Shown piece by piece: positions 44,417 through 52,827 of a stretch of DNA of 64,000 bases. Source of the DNA: Actinomycetota bacterium (GTDB lineage Bacteria > Actinomycetota > Actinomycetes > S36-B12 > UBA10799); assembly GCA_020636995.1 (NCBI GenBank), contig JACJWU010000008.1, positions 1 through 64,000 of the forward strand. The letters run 5' to 3'. Positions within the stretch are counted from its first letter, which is position 1; the number at the start of each line of letters is the position of its first letter. The position numbers and the translations under genes were made by a program. The notes below the pieces were generated by a model, which made no database searches, was not told the DNA's origin, and saw nothing but the letters and a program-made list of their open reading frames with translations.

Positions 44417-46954
44417 ATGGTCAAGATCGCGCTGCGCAGCCTGGGTGCGCACAAACTCCGCCTGCTGCTCACCGCGGCCGCGGTGTTTCTGGGCGTCGCC
44501 TTCGTCACGGGCATGCTCATGCTGACCAACGCACTGGACCGGACGTTCACCGACATTTTCGAGAGCTCGGCCCAAGACGTGCTGGTCAGCCGAACCGCGG
44601 CCGTGACCGAGGACATCACCCAGAGCACCGGCGACGACCAGGTGCAGCCCGTCAGCCAGAAGACCGTCGAACAGATCCGCGCGGTCGACGGTGTTGAGGC
44701 CGCAGATGGCGCGATCTTCCAGAACGGCGCCTATCTGCTGGACGCCGAGGGCGAGGTCGTGGGTGGCAATGGCCCGCCGTCGGCCGGGGTCAACTGGCAG
44801 CCCGATCCCGCGCTGGCGGTCGCGAACATCACGCAAGGTCGTGCGCCGGAGGCGGACAACGAGATCGTGGTCGACGAGATCACCTTCCCCAAGCTCGATA
44901 TCCCCCTCGACCAGACCGTGACCATGGTGGTTCCGAGTGGCCGGATCAAGGTCACCCTGGTCGGGGTCTTCCGATACGGGGAGACCGGTGGGCTGGCCGG
45001 TGCCACCATCACCGCCTTCACGCCGCAGCGGGCCCAGGAACTGTTCACAGCACCCGGTGAGTGGCAGGCGGTGGAGGTCGCCGCCGCCGACGGCTTCAGC
45101 GACCAGCAGGTCGCCGACAACATCGCTGCGGAACTCGGGGACGGGTGGACCGTCAAGACCCGCGAGCAGCAGGTCGAGGAGGCCTCGGCGGCACTGCAGC
45201 AGGGTCTCGGGTTCGTCACGTACGCCCTCTTGGGATTCTCCGGGATCTCGCTGTTCGTCGCGGCGTTCCTGATCTACAACACCTTCGCGATGCTGGTGGC
45301 TCAGCGTGGCAAGGAGATGGCCCTGCTGCGCGCCGTGGGCGCCTCCCGCCGGCAGGTCCTCACGTCGGTGCTCCTCGAAGCCTTCGTGTTGGCGCTCGTC
45401 GCCGCCGCCATCGGGGTCGGACTCGGATACCTGCTGGCGCGGCTGCTGACCGCGGGACTTCAACAGGTGGGGCTTTCGCTGACCTCCGGGGTCGAACTGA
45501 CCCCGCAGGCCGTGGTCACAGCCGTGGTGCTCGCGATCGTTGTGACGGTGTTGTCCGCGCTGCTGCCGGCGTTGCGGGCCGCTCACACCCCGCCGGTGGC
45601 CGCTCTGCGGGAGGCGACCACACCCGTGGAGCGACCAGGAAAGGTCCGCAGCATCATCGGCGGCCTGCTGGCGGTCGCAGCCCTGGTCGGGCTGGGGACC
45701 TCGTTCGGCGACGATCCCAGCGTCAGTCTGGTGGCTCTGTCCGCGCTGGTGCTGCTGATCGCAACTGTTCTGCTCGCGCCGCTGATCGCCAAAGGTGCAG
45801 CACGTGCCTCCGGTGGTCTGATGCGCGTGGGCGGGGTCTCGGGGCAGTTGGCCGGGCGCAACGCCGAGCGCGGCCCACGGCGGGTGGCGGCCACGGCCTC
45901 GGCGCTGCTCATCGGGCTGGCGCTGGTCACGACGGTGGCCGTGGTGGTGGCCAGCGCGCGCGAATCCATCAATCAACTCATCGATCGCGCTTTCGGTGCC
46001 GACTACATCGTCTCCACGCAGACCGGCAATCCGTTCAGTCAGGGCATCGCGACCAAACTGCGGGATGTCTCCGGCGTCGAGTACGTGCTGTCCCAGTCGC
46101 TCGGCCCGGCGCGGGTGGACGGTGAGGATCAGTTGATCACGGCGATCGGTGGCGGACCGGTCAGTGCGGTGTTCGAACTCGACGTGACGGCCGGCGAGGT
46201 GGGAGAACTCACCCAGGGTACGGCCATCGTCGATGAGGAATGGGCGGCCGACGCAGACGTCGGTGTCGGGGACCGGGTCACGGCATTGTTCCCCTCCGGC
46301 CAGAGCCGGGCCTTCACGATCACTGGTGTCTTCGTGCCCCCGGAGGCGGGCCTGCTCAGCGGCGTCATCATTCCCAAGGAGGACTACCGCTCGGTCGGTG
46401 GTGCGGCGCAGGACACCCTGCTGTACATCGCCCTCGCGCCCGACGCCGACCCCGCGACCGTGCTGCCCGACATCGAGGCGGTGACGGACGAGAACCCATT
46501 GCTGCAGGTGCTGGACCAGACCCAGATCAAGGAGCAGAACTCCCAGCAGATCGACAACCTGCTCTACCTGATCTACGGCATGCTCGGCCTGTCCATCATC
46601 ATCGCCGCGTTGGGGGTGGTGAACACGATGGCGCTGTCGGTGCTGGAACGCACCCGGGAGATCGGTCTGCTGCGGGCGGTGGGTGCATCCCGCCGGCAGG
46701 TTCGCCGGATGATCCGGTGGGAGGCGGTGCTGGTGGCCTTCACCGGCGCGTTGGTCGGTGTGTTGATCGGGTTGATCGCCGGAGTCGCGTTGCGGCAGGC
46801 GCTGTCCGGGGATGGGATCGACGTGCTGGTCATCCCGATCGTCACGGTGCTGGTGATCCTCAGCCTGGCGATCGTGCTGGGTATCCTGGCCGCTGCTCTG
46901 CCGGCGCGGCGGGCAGCACGGTTGGACATCCTCGAAGCCATCGCCACGGAGTGA
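44417..46954 (+). CDS. FtsX-like ABC transporter permease
   Basis: 845 residues with two FtsX/MacB-type halves. Each half has a large extracytoplasmic domain and a four-helix block containing GKEMALLRAVGASRRQVLTS (first) and TREIGLLRAVGASRRQVRRM (second). Such permeases pair with an ATPase of the LolD/MacB type for lipoprotein, peptide or signal export; no ATPase gene is adjacent, so the partner is encoded elsewhere. TAGGCT lies 8 nt before the ATG, indicating a leaderless mRNA. Confidence 0.92.
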   Translation: MVKIALRSLGAHKLRLLLTAAAVFLGVAFVTGMLMLTNALDRTFTDIFESSAQDVLVSRTAAVTEDITQSTGDDQVQPVSQKTVEQIRAVDGVEAADGAIFQNGAYLLDAEGEVVGGNGPPSAGVNWQPDPALAVANITQGRAPEADNEIVVDEITFPKLDIPLDQTVTMVVPSGRIKVTLVGVFRYGETGGLAGATITAFTPQRAQELFTAPGEWQAVEVAAADGFSDQQVADNIAAELGDGWTVKTREQQVEEASAALQQGLGFVTYALLGFSGISLFVAAFLIYNTFAMLVAQRGKEMALLRAVGASRRQVLTSVLLEAFVLALVAAAIGVGLGYLLARLLTAGLQQVGLSLTSGVELTPQAVVTAVVLAIVVTVLSALLPALRAAHTPPVAALREATTPVERPGKVRSIIGGLLAVAALVGLGTSFGDDPSVSLVALSALVLLIATVLLAPLIAKGAARASGGLMRVGGVSGQLAGRNAERGPRRVAATASALLIGLALVTTVAVVVASARESINQLIDRAFGADYIVSTQTGNPFSQGIATKLRDVSGVEYVLSQSLGPARVDGEDQLITAIGGGPVSAVFELDVTAGEVGELTQGTAIVDEEWAADADVGVGDRVTALFPSGQSRAFTITGVFVPPEAGLLSGVIIPKEDYRSVGGAAQDTLLYIALAPDADPATVLPDIEAVTDENPLLQVLDQTQIKEQNSQQIDNLLYLIYGMLGLSIIIAALGVVNTMALSVLERTREIGLLRAVGASRRQVRRMIRWEAVLVAFTGALVGVLIGLIAGVALRQALSGDGIDVLVIPIVTVLVILSLAIVLGILAAALPARRAARLDILEAIATE

Positions 46955-47003
46955 GGGCGAGGTGGGCTGGAACGGATTCCGCTCACCCAGTACCGTCGGC
47001 ATC

Positions 47004-47183
47004 ATGAAGCGCTCCCAGTTGGCTCTGGTCGCAGCGATCATCTTCGCGATCGTCTGCTTGGTCAACCTGTACGTGGGTCTCACCAGTGGGTGGTCGGGCT
47101 GGACCATCGCCGCTTTCGTGCTGTGCGGGCTCGCGGCAGTCGCCAACTTCTGGTCCTACACGAAGTTGCGGGATCAGGCCTAG
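47004..47183 (+). CDS. Small two-helix membrane protein
   Basis: 59 residues: MKRSQLALVAAIIFAIVCLV then a short loop and TIAAFVLCGLAAVANFW. No known family. TACCGT lies 7 nt before the ATG, which favours a real leaderless gene. Function unknown. Confidence 0.65.
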   Translation: MKRSQLALVAAIIFAIVCLVNLYVGLTSGWSGWTIAAFVLCGLAAVANFWSYTKLRDQA

Positions 47184-47203
47184 AACTTCCGGGGGTTGGG
47201 GGA

Positions 47204-48475
47204 TCAGATGCGGTCCGCCACCAGGTCGACCAGCGTCTGGAAGTCTTCGCCCAGCAAGTGGTCGTGTTCAGCCTGTCGCACGGCGCTGTAGGAGACATGC
47301 AGGTCACCCATCGCCTCGGCGAACACCGGCGACGACCGGAACCTGGCAAGAACCTCCGCGGGGTCGCTCGGCATCGCGTTGATGCCGAGTTCGGCGCGTT
47401 CGCTGTCGCTCAACAGGCCGGGATCCCCGACCAAGGGCGGCGGGAGTTCAGCGCCTGTCGCCACGCCGTCCAGTCCCGCAGCGAGCAGGCATCCCAACAT
47501 CACGTACGGGTTCGCCGTCGCGTCACCCGCCTTGTACTCCACGTCCCGCGGCGGGCCGGCGTCGGTCGCAACCACCCGCAGCGGAGCCTCCTTGTTGTCG
47601 TTGCCCCAACCCTGGTAGGCCCCCGCCCAGTAGTGGGGCCGGAAGCGGCGCAGGGAGAGCAGCGATGGGGCGGTGGCTGCCAGTAGTGCAGGCAAATGGT
47701 CGAGCACCCCCGCGATGAACGGCGCACCGTACTGCCCGAAGCCGTCGTCCGGGTCACCGGTGAACGATAGGTGCACGTGCATCCCAGCGCCGACCCCGTC
47801 CGGCGCGTTCATCGGCAGGAAGCTCACGGTCATGCCGTGCCGGGCGGCAACGGCACGGACGGTCTGACGCGTCGCGATGATGGCGTCAGCGGCGCCCACA
47901 ACCGGCAGGTGCTGCAACGAGATCTCCCACTGCCCTGGCCCGGACTCGGGGTGACACTGCGCCACCCCTACGTCCTGATCTCGCAGGGCCCGCAACACGC
48001 TCCGCATCACGTCGGCGTCGAGATCGAAGGCCGCGTCCTGCGCGAACGCGGCGTTGTCGATGGGGACCCCGTCGCGCAGCAGTGAGAACTCCATCTCCGT
48101 GCCTACCCTGATGTCCATGCCGGCGTCCCGGGCCCGGTCGTCCATACGGCGCAGGAACGTCCGGGGGCAGTGAGCCCACGGATGATCGCCGTCGACGATG
48201 TCGCACGCGACCACGGCCTGGCCATCGGAGATCTCACGCAGCGTCGTCCAGTCCGGGGCGAGGGTGACATCGTGCTCGGGCAGCAGTCCGGTGGCGAAGA
48301 CCACGGCATCGGCATATACGGGAAGTGCGAACTGCGCCTGGGAGATCCGCACCGCCCGGTCGAGCGTCGACCATGGGGGTGTCGACCCGACCATCGGCAC
48401 GGACTTGGAACGGATCACGTTCGCGTTGTCCACCCATAAGAACCGCAGAAGGTCCACGTCCTCGAGGTCCACCAT
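47204..48475 (-). CDS. Glutamine-synthetase-family protein (non-GlnA)
   Basis: 423 residues. Catalytic motifs: GTEMEFSLLRDG (Glu pair), PESGPGQWEISLQ, GAGMHVHLSF and RRFRPHYWAGAYQGWG. The N-terminal beta-grasp domain is reduced (LLRFLWVDNANVIRSKSVP). Resembles gamma-glutamyl-amine ligases of the PuuA/GlnA3/GlnT group more than true GlnA; substrate unknown. I start at ATG 48475, since TAGCAT is 6 nt upstream; a TTG at 48481 is in frame. Confidence 0.87.
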   Translation of the reverse strand: MVDLEDVDLLRFLWVDNANVIRSKSVPMVGSTPPWSTLDRAVRISQAQFALPVYADAVVFATGLLPEHDVTLAPDWTTLREISDGQAVVACDIVDGDHPWAHCPRTFLRRMDDRARDAGMDIRVGTEMEFSLLRDGVPIDNAAFAQDAAFDLDADVMRSVLRALRDQDVGVAQCHPESGPGQWEISLQHLPVVGAADAIIATRQTVRAVAARHGMTVSFLPMNAPDGVGAGMHVHLSFTGDPDDGFGQYGAPFIAGVLDHLPALLAATAPSLLSLRRFRPHYWAGAYQGWGNDNKEAPLRVVATDAGPPRDVEYKAGDATANPYVMLGCLLAAGLDGVATGAELPPPLVGDPGLLSDSERAELGINAMPSDPAEVLARFRSSPVFAEAMGDLHVSYSAVRQAEHDHLLGEDFQTLVDLVADRI

Positions 48476-48540
48476 GCCCAAATGCTAGCGGCGGGCGTTG
48501 CGGGTTCAGGCGCGTTGTGAGCCCGCCCACCGGTGGCGGT

Positions 48541-49029
48541 TCAGCTTCTGCTGGTGGTTTCTTCCTTGGCTTCCTCGGGCAGTGTGATCGAACAGGTCAT
48601 CTCCCCGCGCAGCCGCACCATCAGGGCCCAGGTCAGCACACCCAAGCCTGCGACGGCGAGGTACGGCTGGATCGGCGCGAAGAACTGCATCGCTCCCGAG
48701 GCGCCCAGGGCGATGAGTACGAGTTTGTTGCAGACGGGGCAACCGATCGCGAAGTACGACAGCAGTGCGCCGACCGTCCCCTTCTTGTCCAGGCCCTCCT
48801 CGCGTCCGGTCGCGACGTACGTCGCGGTGAGCAGTCCCGTGAGCGCCGAGGTCGCGATCAGCACCTCCATCGCCCAATCGGTGGGGGCGACGCTGCGACC
48901 GAAGACCGGGTTCGGGATCACCGCAGTACTGAGTCCGAGGAGCAGGAACGTGGCCACCGCAGTTCCAGCGGCCACCAGCCAGCGGCGTGCGGTCCACGAG
49001 GCGAAGGCTGTCAGAGGACAGGTCGGCAT
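48541..49029 (-). CDS. Membrane protein with intramembrane CPVC motif under a CsoR-like operator
   Basis: 162 residues, four or five helices. Near residue 98 a helix contains FAIGCPVCNKLVLIALG, a Cys-Pro-x-Cys as in metal- or thiol-handling membrane proteins. The N-terminus has a further Cys (MPTCPLTAF). I do not recognise the family. The ATG at 49029 lies 6 nt after a TATACT -10 box, and that box overlaps the palindrome ATACCC-CTAGT-GGGTAT, which resembles CsoR/CstR operators. Regulation by copper or by persulfide is therefore plausible, and a metal or sulfur role is inferred. Confidence 0.75.
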   Translation of the reverse strand: MPTCPLTAFASWTARRWLVAAGTAVATFLLLGLSTAVIPNPVFGRSVAPTDWAMEVLIATSALTGLLTATYVATGREEGLDKKGTVGALLSYFAIGCPVCNKLVLIALGASGAMQFFAPIQPYLAVAGLGVLTWALMVRLRGEMTCSITLPEEAKEETTSRS

Positions 49030-49035
49030 GGGTCG

Positions 49036-49055
49036 AGTATACCCCTAGTGGGTAT
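49036..49055 (-). promoter_or_regulatory. CsoR/CstR-like operator overlapping a leaderless promoter
   Basis: The perfect inverted repeat ATACCC (49039-49044) and GGGTAT (49050-49055) flanks CTAGT. The minus-strand -10 hexamer TATACT (49036-49041) overlaps one arm. CsoR-family operators have G/C-tracts of this kind. The site also covers the stop codon of the PQ-loop gene. Confidence 0.65.
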
Positions 49056-49650
49056 CTGCGCGGGTCGTTCGACGGCTGCCTTCCACCGCGAGGAGGCTGC
49101 CGGTCACGAACACTGCGACCACATTGGTGAGGATGATCGGTACGTCCGGACGGAAGATGCCGTACGAGAGCCAGAGCAACTGTCCTGTGAGCAGGAGGCC
49201 GAGCGTGGCGAGCGAGACCTCGGACGGCAGTCCGGCGCGCCGACGGCTCAGCGACTCGACCAGTTGCGGCACGGTGGTCAGCAATCCGCACGTGACCCCG
49301 ATACTGGCGGACACCCCGGCCGGCAGCTGCAGCAGGAGGGCCACGATCGCCGCGGCCACCAGTGCGGGGACTGCGATCGCCGCCGGCCAGGGCCATGCCC
49401 GCTGCCTGACCAGCAGGAGCATGACGACCGGCAGCGTCGTGCTCAGGAACGGGATGTTTCCGACGATGATGCCCGGGGCCTGCACGAGCAGTCCGTACGC
49501 GAACCAACTGGCACCGGACAGCGCGAAGATCATCCAGGTCAGCAGGCTCACTCCCGCTGCGCTGCGGTCGCGCAGGATGCGGGCGATCTGCGGCAACGAC
49601 ATCGACGTCATCAGCACCGAACCCGCGTACGCGAGCCACTCGACGTTCAC
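49045..49650 (-). CDS. PQ-loop / SWEET-like membrane transporter
   Basis: About 201 residues, seven helices in two PQ-loop repeats. Repeat 1 has the PQ pair in TSMSLPQIARILRDRSAAGV; repeat 2 in LLTTVPQLVESLSRR followed by LPSEVSLATLGLLL. This layout is that of SWEET/MtN3-type proteins, likely moving sugars or other small solutes; full-length two-repeat forms are rarer in bacteria than SemiSWEETs. Start uncertain: GTG 49650 is used (CAGTAT 10 nt upstream), with GTG 49659 and ATG 49692 as alternatives. Confidence 0.8.
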   Translation of the reverse strand: MNVEWLAYAGSVLMTSMSLPQIARILRDRSAAGVSLLTWMIFALSGASWFAYGLLVQAPGIIVGNIPFLSTTLPVVMLLLVRQRAWPWPAAIAVPALVAAAIVALLLQLPAGVSASIGVTCGLLTTVPQLVESLSRRRAGLPSEVSLATLGLLLTGQLLWLSYGIFRPDVPIILTNVVAVFVTGSLLAVEGSRRTTRADTH

Positions 49651-49677
49651 CGCCCTCACGATACTGATGGGGCGAGG

Positions 49678-49779
49678 CCCGGTCCCGCTCATGCGTGTCC
49701 ATGCCGGCCAGCCACGGCCCGCGGCATTGCCCGGTCCCGCTCATGCGTGCCCATGCCGCCAGCGCGGCCCGCGGCATTG
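49678..49779. repeat. Tandem duplication next to palindromic copy A5
   Basis: Two units of about 52 and 50 bp (49678-49729 and 49730-49779) both begin CCCGGTCCCGCTCATGCGTG and end GGCCCGCGGCATTG, with a few differences between. A short CCCGG start of a third unit leads into the 109-bp element at 49792. Confidence 0.85.
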
Positions 49780-49791
49780 CCCGGTTGTTCC

Positions 49792-49900
49792 GGTTAGAGA
49801 TCGGCATCTTGGTTAGTCGGCGGCAGGTTGGTTAGAGTCCCACGGCCGTATAGGACTAACGGGAGTGCTGTATGTCTAACCGAGATGCCGATCTCTAACC
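49792..49900. repeat. 109-bp palindromic element, copy A5
   Basis: Begins GGTTAGAGATCGGCATC and ends GATGCCGATCTCTAACC, the perfect 17-bp termini also seen in A1. The internal sequence differs from A1 at a handful of positions (for example CGGGAGTGCTGTATG). It lies in the 49651-50127 gap; the remainder up to the riboswitch shows no gene. Confidence 0.93.
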
Positions 49901-50127
49901 GGGATGAGCGGTGACCACCCCCGGCGCAACTGCTCCACCGCTCGATCGCAGGAGGTCCCCGGCAATCGGGTTGCTCTTGTCGTCGTGGATCTCCAGGTAC
50001 GCCACCTGGGAGTTCCGCCGCCATGACCAACCCGCCTGGACATCACACCTAGGACTCACGGGACTGCCGCCCGAACTGTGATGGACGGCTGGCCCGCTGG
50101 AAGCGGCAAGGGTTACGCTGTACGGGC

Positions 50128-50217
50128 AAGGGGAGCTCGGGGCAGCCGGGCTGAGAGGGTCACCGACGCGCGTGGCCGACCCACCGAACCTGATCTGGGT
50201 AATGCCAGCGGAGGAAC
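50128..50217 (+). promoter_or_regulatory. TPP (thi-box) riboswitch
   Basis: The thi-box signature is clear: GGGGAGC near 50130, GGCTGAGAGGGTC, then GACCCACCGAACCTGATC, TGGGTAATGCCAGCG and GAGGAA. The ribosome-binding sequence GGAGG (50210-50214) is within the 3' strand of the closing helix, 4 nt before the thiB GTG, so TPP binding probably blocks translation. It controls thiBPQ import. Confidence 0.95.
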
Positions 50218-50218
50218 T

Positions 50219-51241
50219 GTGAAGAAACTGCTGCTCCTGCCTCTCGTGGCCGCACTGGCGGCGTGCTCCTCGACCGCACCCGAGATCGAATCGTCGCCTC
50301 CGACTGAGGTCGTGCTCGTGACCCATGACTCCTTCTCGGTGTCGAAGAAGGTGCTGCGGGAGTTCAGCGAGCAGACCGGCTACGAGGTGACAATCGTGCA
50401 GAACGGGGACACCGGTCAGGTCGTGAACTCCGCGATCCTGTCGGCAGGTGTCCCGCAGGGGGACGTGCTGTTCGGAGTCGACAACACCTTCCTGAGCCGG
50501 GCCCAGGAAGGCGGGGTGTTCGAGGACTACCAAGCCGCGGGCGCGCCCGAGCAGCTCGCCCAGGCCGCGCCGGGTGTCACCCCGATCGACACCGGCGCGG
50601 TGTGCCTGAACTACGACCGGGAGTACTTCGCGGACTCCCCGCCGCCGGCGACGCCTGCGGACCTGGTGAAGCCGCAGTACAAGGACCTCACGGTGGTGCA
50701 GAACCCCGCCACCTCGTCGCCGGGGCTGGCCTTCCTGCTGTCAACCGTGTCGCGTCAACCCGATTGGCAGACCTACTGGGAGCAGTTGAAGGCCAACGGC
50801 GTGAAGGTCGTGGACGGCTGGGAGAACGCCTACTACCAACAGTTCTCCGGCGGATCCGGAGAAGGCACGCGGCCGATCGTCGTCTCGTATTCGACGAGTC
50901 CGGCCGCTGAGGTCATGTTCAGCGAAGACCCGGAGGCGCCGGCCCCAACAGCCAATGTCGACTCCGACTGCTTCCAGCAGGTGGAGTACGCCGGTGTCCT
51001 GGCCGGGGCGCGCAATCCGGAAGGGGCGCGGGCCTTCATCGACTACATGCTCTCCGCCACTTTCCAGGACGACATCGCCGAGCAGATGTTCGTGTATCCG
51101 GTGGTACCCGACGCAGCGGTACCGCCGGCATTCGAGGAGTACTCCGCGCCGCCCACTGATCCTGTGGTGATGGCACCCGAACAGATCGCCGCCGGGCGTG
51201 AGGAATGGATCGACGAGTGGTCGGCGATCATGGGTCAGTAG
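50219..51241 (+). CDS. thiB: Thiamine ABC transporter substrate-binding lipoprotein
   Basis: 340 residues. A lipoprotein signal (LLLLPLVAALAAC with lipobox LAAC), then a type 2 periplasmic binding protein of the ThiB group: EVVLVTHDSFSVSKKVLREF near the N-terminus, QNGDTGQVVNSAILS, FGVDNTFLSRA and YYQQFSGGSGEGTRPIVVSY. Binds thiamine or its phosphates outside the membrane. GTG start directly behind the TPP riboswitch; overlaps thiP. Confidence 0.94.
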   Translation: MKKLLLLPLVAALAACSSTAPEIESSPPTEVVLVTHDSFSVSKKVLREFSEQTGYEVTIVQNGDTGQVVNSAILSAGVPQGDVLFGVDNTFLSRAQEGGVFEDYQAAGAPEQLAQAAPGVTPIDTGAVCLNYDREYFADSPPPATPADLVKPQYKDLTVVQNPATSSPGLAFLLSTVSRQPDWQTYWEQLKANGVKVVDGWENAYYQQFSGGSGEGTRPIVVSYSTSPAAEVMFSEDPEAPAPTANVDSDCFQQVEYAGVLAGARNPEGARAFIDYMLSATFQDDIAEQMFVYPVVPDAAVPPAFEEYSAPPTDPVVMAPEQIAAGREEWIDEWSAIMGQ

Positions 51242-52827
51242 GCCGCACGGCCGTCCTGGCCGTGCCAGTCGTCTTCTTGCTGGTGCTGTTCGTGGTGCCG
51301 GTGGCCGCGGTTGTCCGGGTCGGCCTCAGCGAGGGTCCGGCGGGCATGCTCGGGGTCCTGGTGGACGCGCGCACCTGGGGCGTCCTCGGCTTCACGCTGC
51401 TGCAGGCGGCGCTGTCAACGGTGGCGACCCTGATCGTGGCCATCCCGGCAGCGGTGGTGATCGCCGGCTATCGCTTCCCGGGTCGCGGACTGCTGCGCGC
51501 ACTTGTCCTCGTGCCGTTCGTGATGCCGACTGTGGTGGTCGCCGCCGCTTTCCTCGCGCTCATCGGCCCGACGGGGCTGCTCGGGGTGGACCTGTCCGGC
51601 AGCATCTGGGGGTTGGTCCTGGCCCACATGTTCCTCAACCTGGCGGTCGTCATCCGGGTGCTGGGAGCCGCGCTGGCCACCCTGGACCCGGACCTTGAGA
51701 ACGCCGCGCGACTTCTGGGTGCCTCCCGCTGGCAGGCGTGGCGGAGAGTCACGTGGCCGCTGGTCGCGCCCTCGGTGCGGGCCGCGTCGGCGATCGTGTT
51801 CTTGTTCTGCTTCACCTCCTTCGGGGTCGTGCAGGTACTGGGTGACGGCCAGTTGCGCACCCTTGAGGTGCAGATCTACCGGAGCACCGCCTACCTGCTG
51901 GATCTGCCGGCAGCGGCGGCTCTGGCGCTGCTGCAGTTGATCGCTGTCGTCGCGATGCTGGTGGTTGTCGGCCGGGGGCGAAGCGTGGTGGCGGGCAGCG
52001 CCGTCGACATCTCCCGCCGACCGCGGGGGTGGCGGGAGATATCGCTGGTCGCGGGGGTCGTGGTCGGTACGGCCCTGTTGGTCGTCACCCCGTTACTTGT
52101 GATCGCTGGCCGCTCGCTGCTGGTCGGCGGGCAGTGGTCGACCGCCGGGTGGCAGGTGCTGTTCTCGCCGGGGGAGACCACCAATGCGGTGGACCCCTGG
52201 GCCGCTGTGCTGGCCTCGCTGCGTACATCGATCCTGGCGACCGTGCTCGCGATGCTCGTCGGGGGTGCCGCAGCGATCGGGCTGGCGATGGGGCGGCGTG
52301 GCACATGGCTGCGCTCCGTGGACGCGATGCTTCTCCTGCCGCTGGGAACGTCCGCGGTGACCGTTGGGCTGGGGATGCTGCTGGCGTTCGGGCGCCCGCC
52401 CATCGATTTGCGCAACACCGGGCTGCTGATCGTGCTCGCCCAAGCGCTGGTCGCGATGCCGTTCGTGGTGCGTGTCCTGACGCCGGGGTTCGAGTCGTTC
52501 GACCGTCGCTATCTCGAAGTGGCCGCCGTGCTCGGGCGGACACCCCGACACGCACTGCGGACCGTCGCCGCGCCGTTGCTCCTTCCGCTGATCACGGTGG
52601 CTGTCGGATTCGCGTTCGCGGTGACCCTCGGAGAGTTCGGTGCCACTGTGTTCCTGGCCACGCCGGCCGACCCGACCCTGCCGGTGGCGATCTCCAGGCT
52701 GTTGGCGAGGCCGGGAGAAGTCACGGTCGCGGCCGCCTACGCCGCGAGCACGATGCTCATGCTGATCACCGCCGTGGTCGTCGTGGGGATCGACCGGCTG
52801 CGCGCCGGCAAGGCGGTGGTGTTCTGA
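51205..52827 (+). CDS. thiP: Thiamine ABC transporter permease
   Basis: 540 residues with two fused permease modules, each with an EAA-type loop (ENAARLLGASRWQAWRRVTW; EVAAVLGRTPRHALRTVAAP). About twelve helices. Architecture is that of ThiP/SfuB. The ATG at 51205 overlaps thiB by 37 bases; GTG 51217 is equally possible. Its stop shares bases with the thiQ start (TGATG). Confidence 0.93.
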   Translation: MDRRVVGDHGSVGRTAVLAVPVVFLLVLFVVPVAAVVRVGLSEGPAGMLGVLVDARTWGVLGFTLLQAALSTVATLIVAIPAAVVIAGYRFPGRGLLRALVLVPFVMPTVVVAAAFLALIGPTGLLGVDLSGSIWGLVLAHMFLNLAVVIRVLGAALATLDPDLENAARLLGASRWQAWRRVTWPLVAPSVRAASAIVFLFCFTSFGVVQVLGDGQLRTLEVQIYRSTAYLLDLPAAAALALLQLIAVVAMLVVVGRGRSVVAGSAVDISRRPRGWREISLVAGVVVGTALLVVTPLLVIAGRSLLVGGQWSTAGWQVLFSPGETTNAVDPWAAVLASLRTSILATVLAMLVGGAAAIGLAMGRRGTWLRSVDAMLLLPLGTSAVTVGLGMLLAFGRPPIDLRNTGLLIVLAQALVAMPFVVRVLTPGFESFDRRYLEVAAVLGRTPRHALRTVAAPLLLPLITVAVGFAFAVTLGEFGATVFLATPADPTLPVAISRLLARPGEVTVAAAYAASTMLMLITAVVVVGIDRLRAGKAVVF

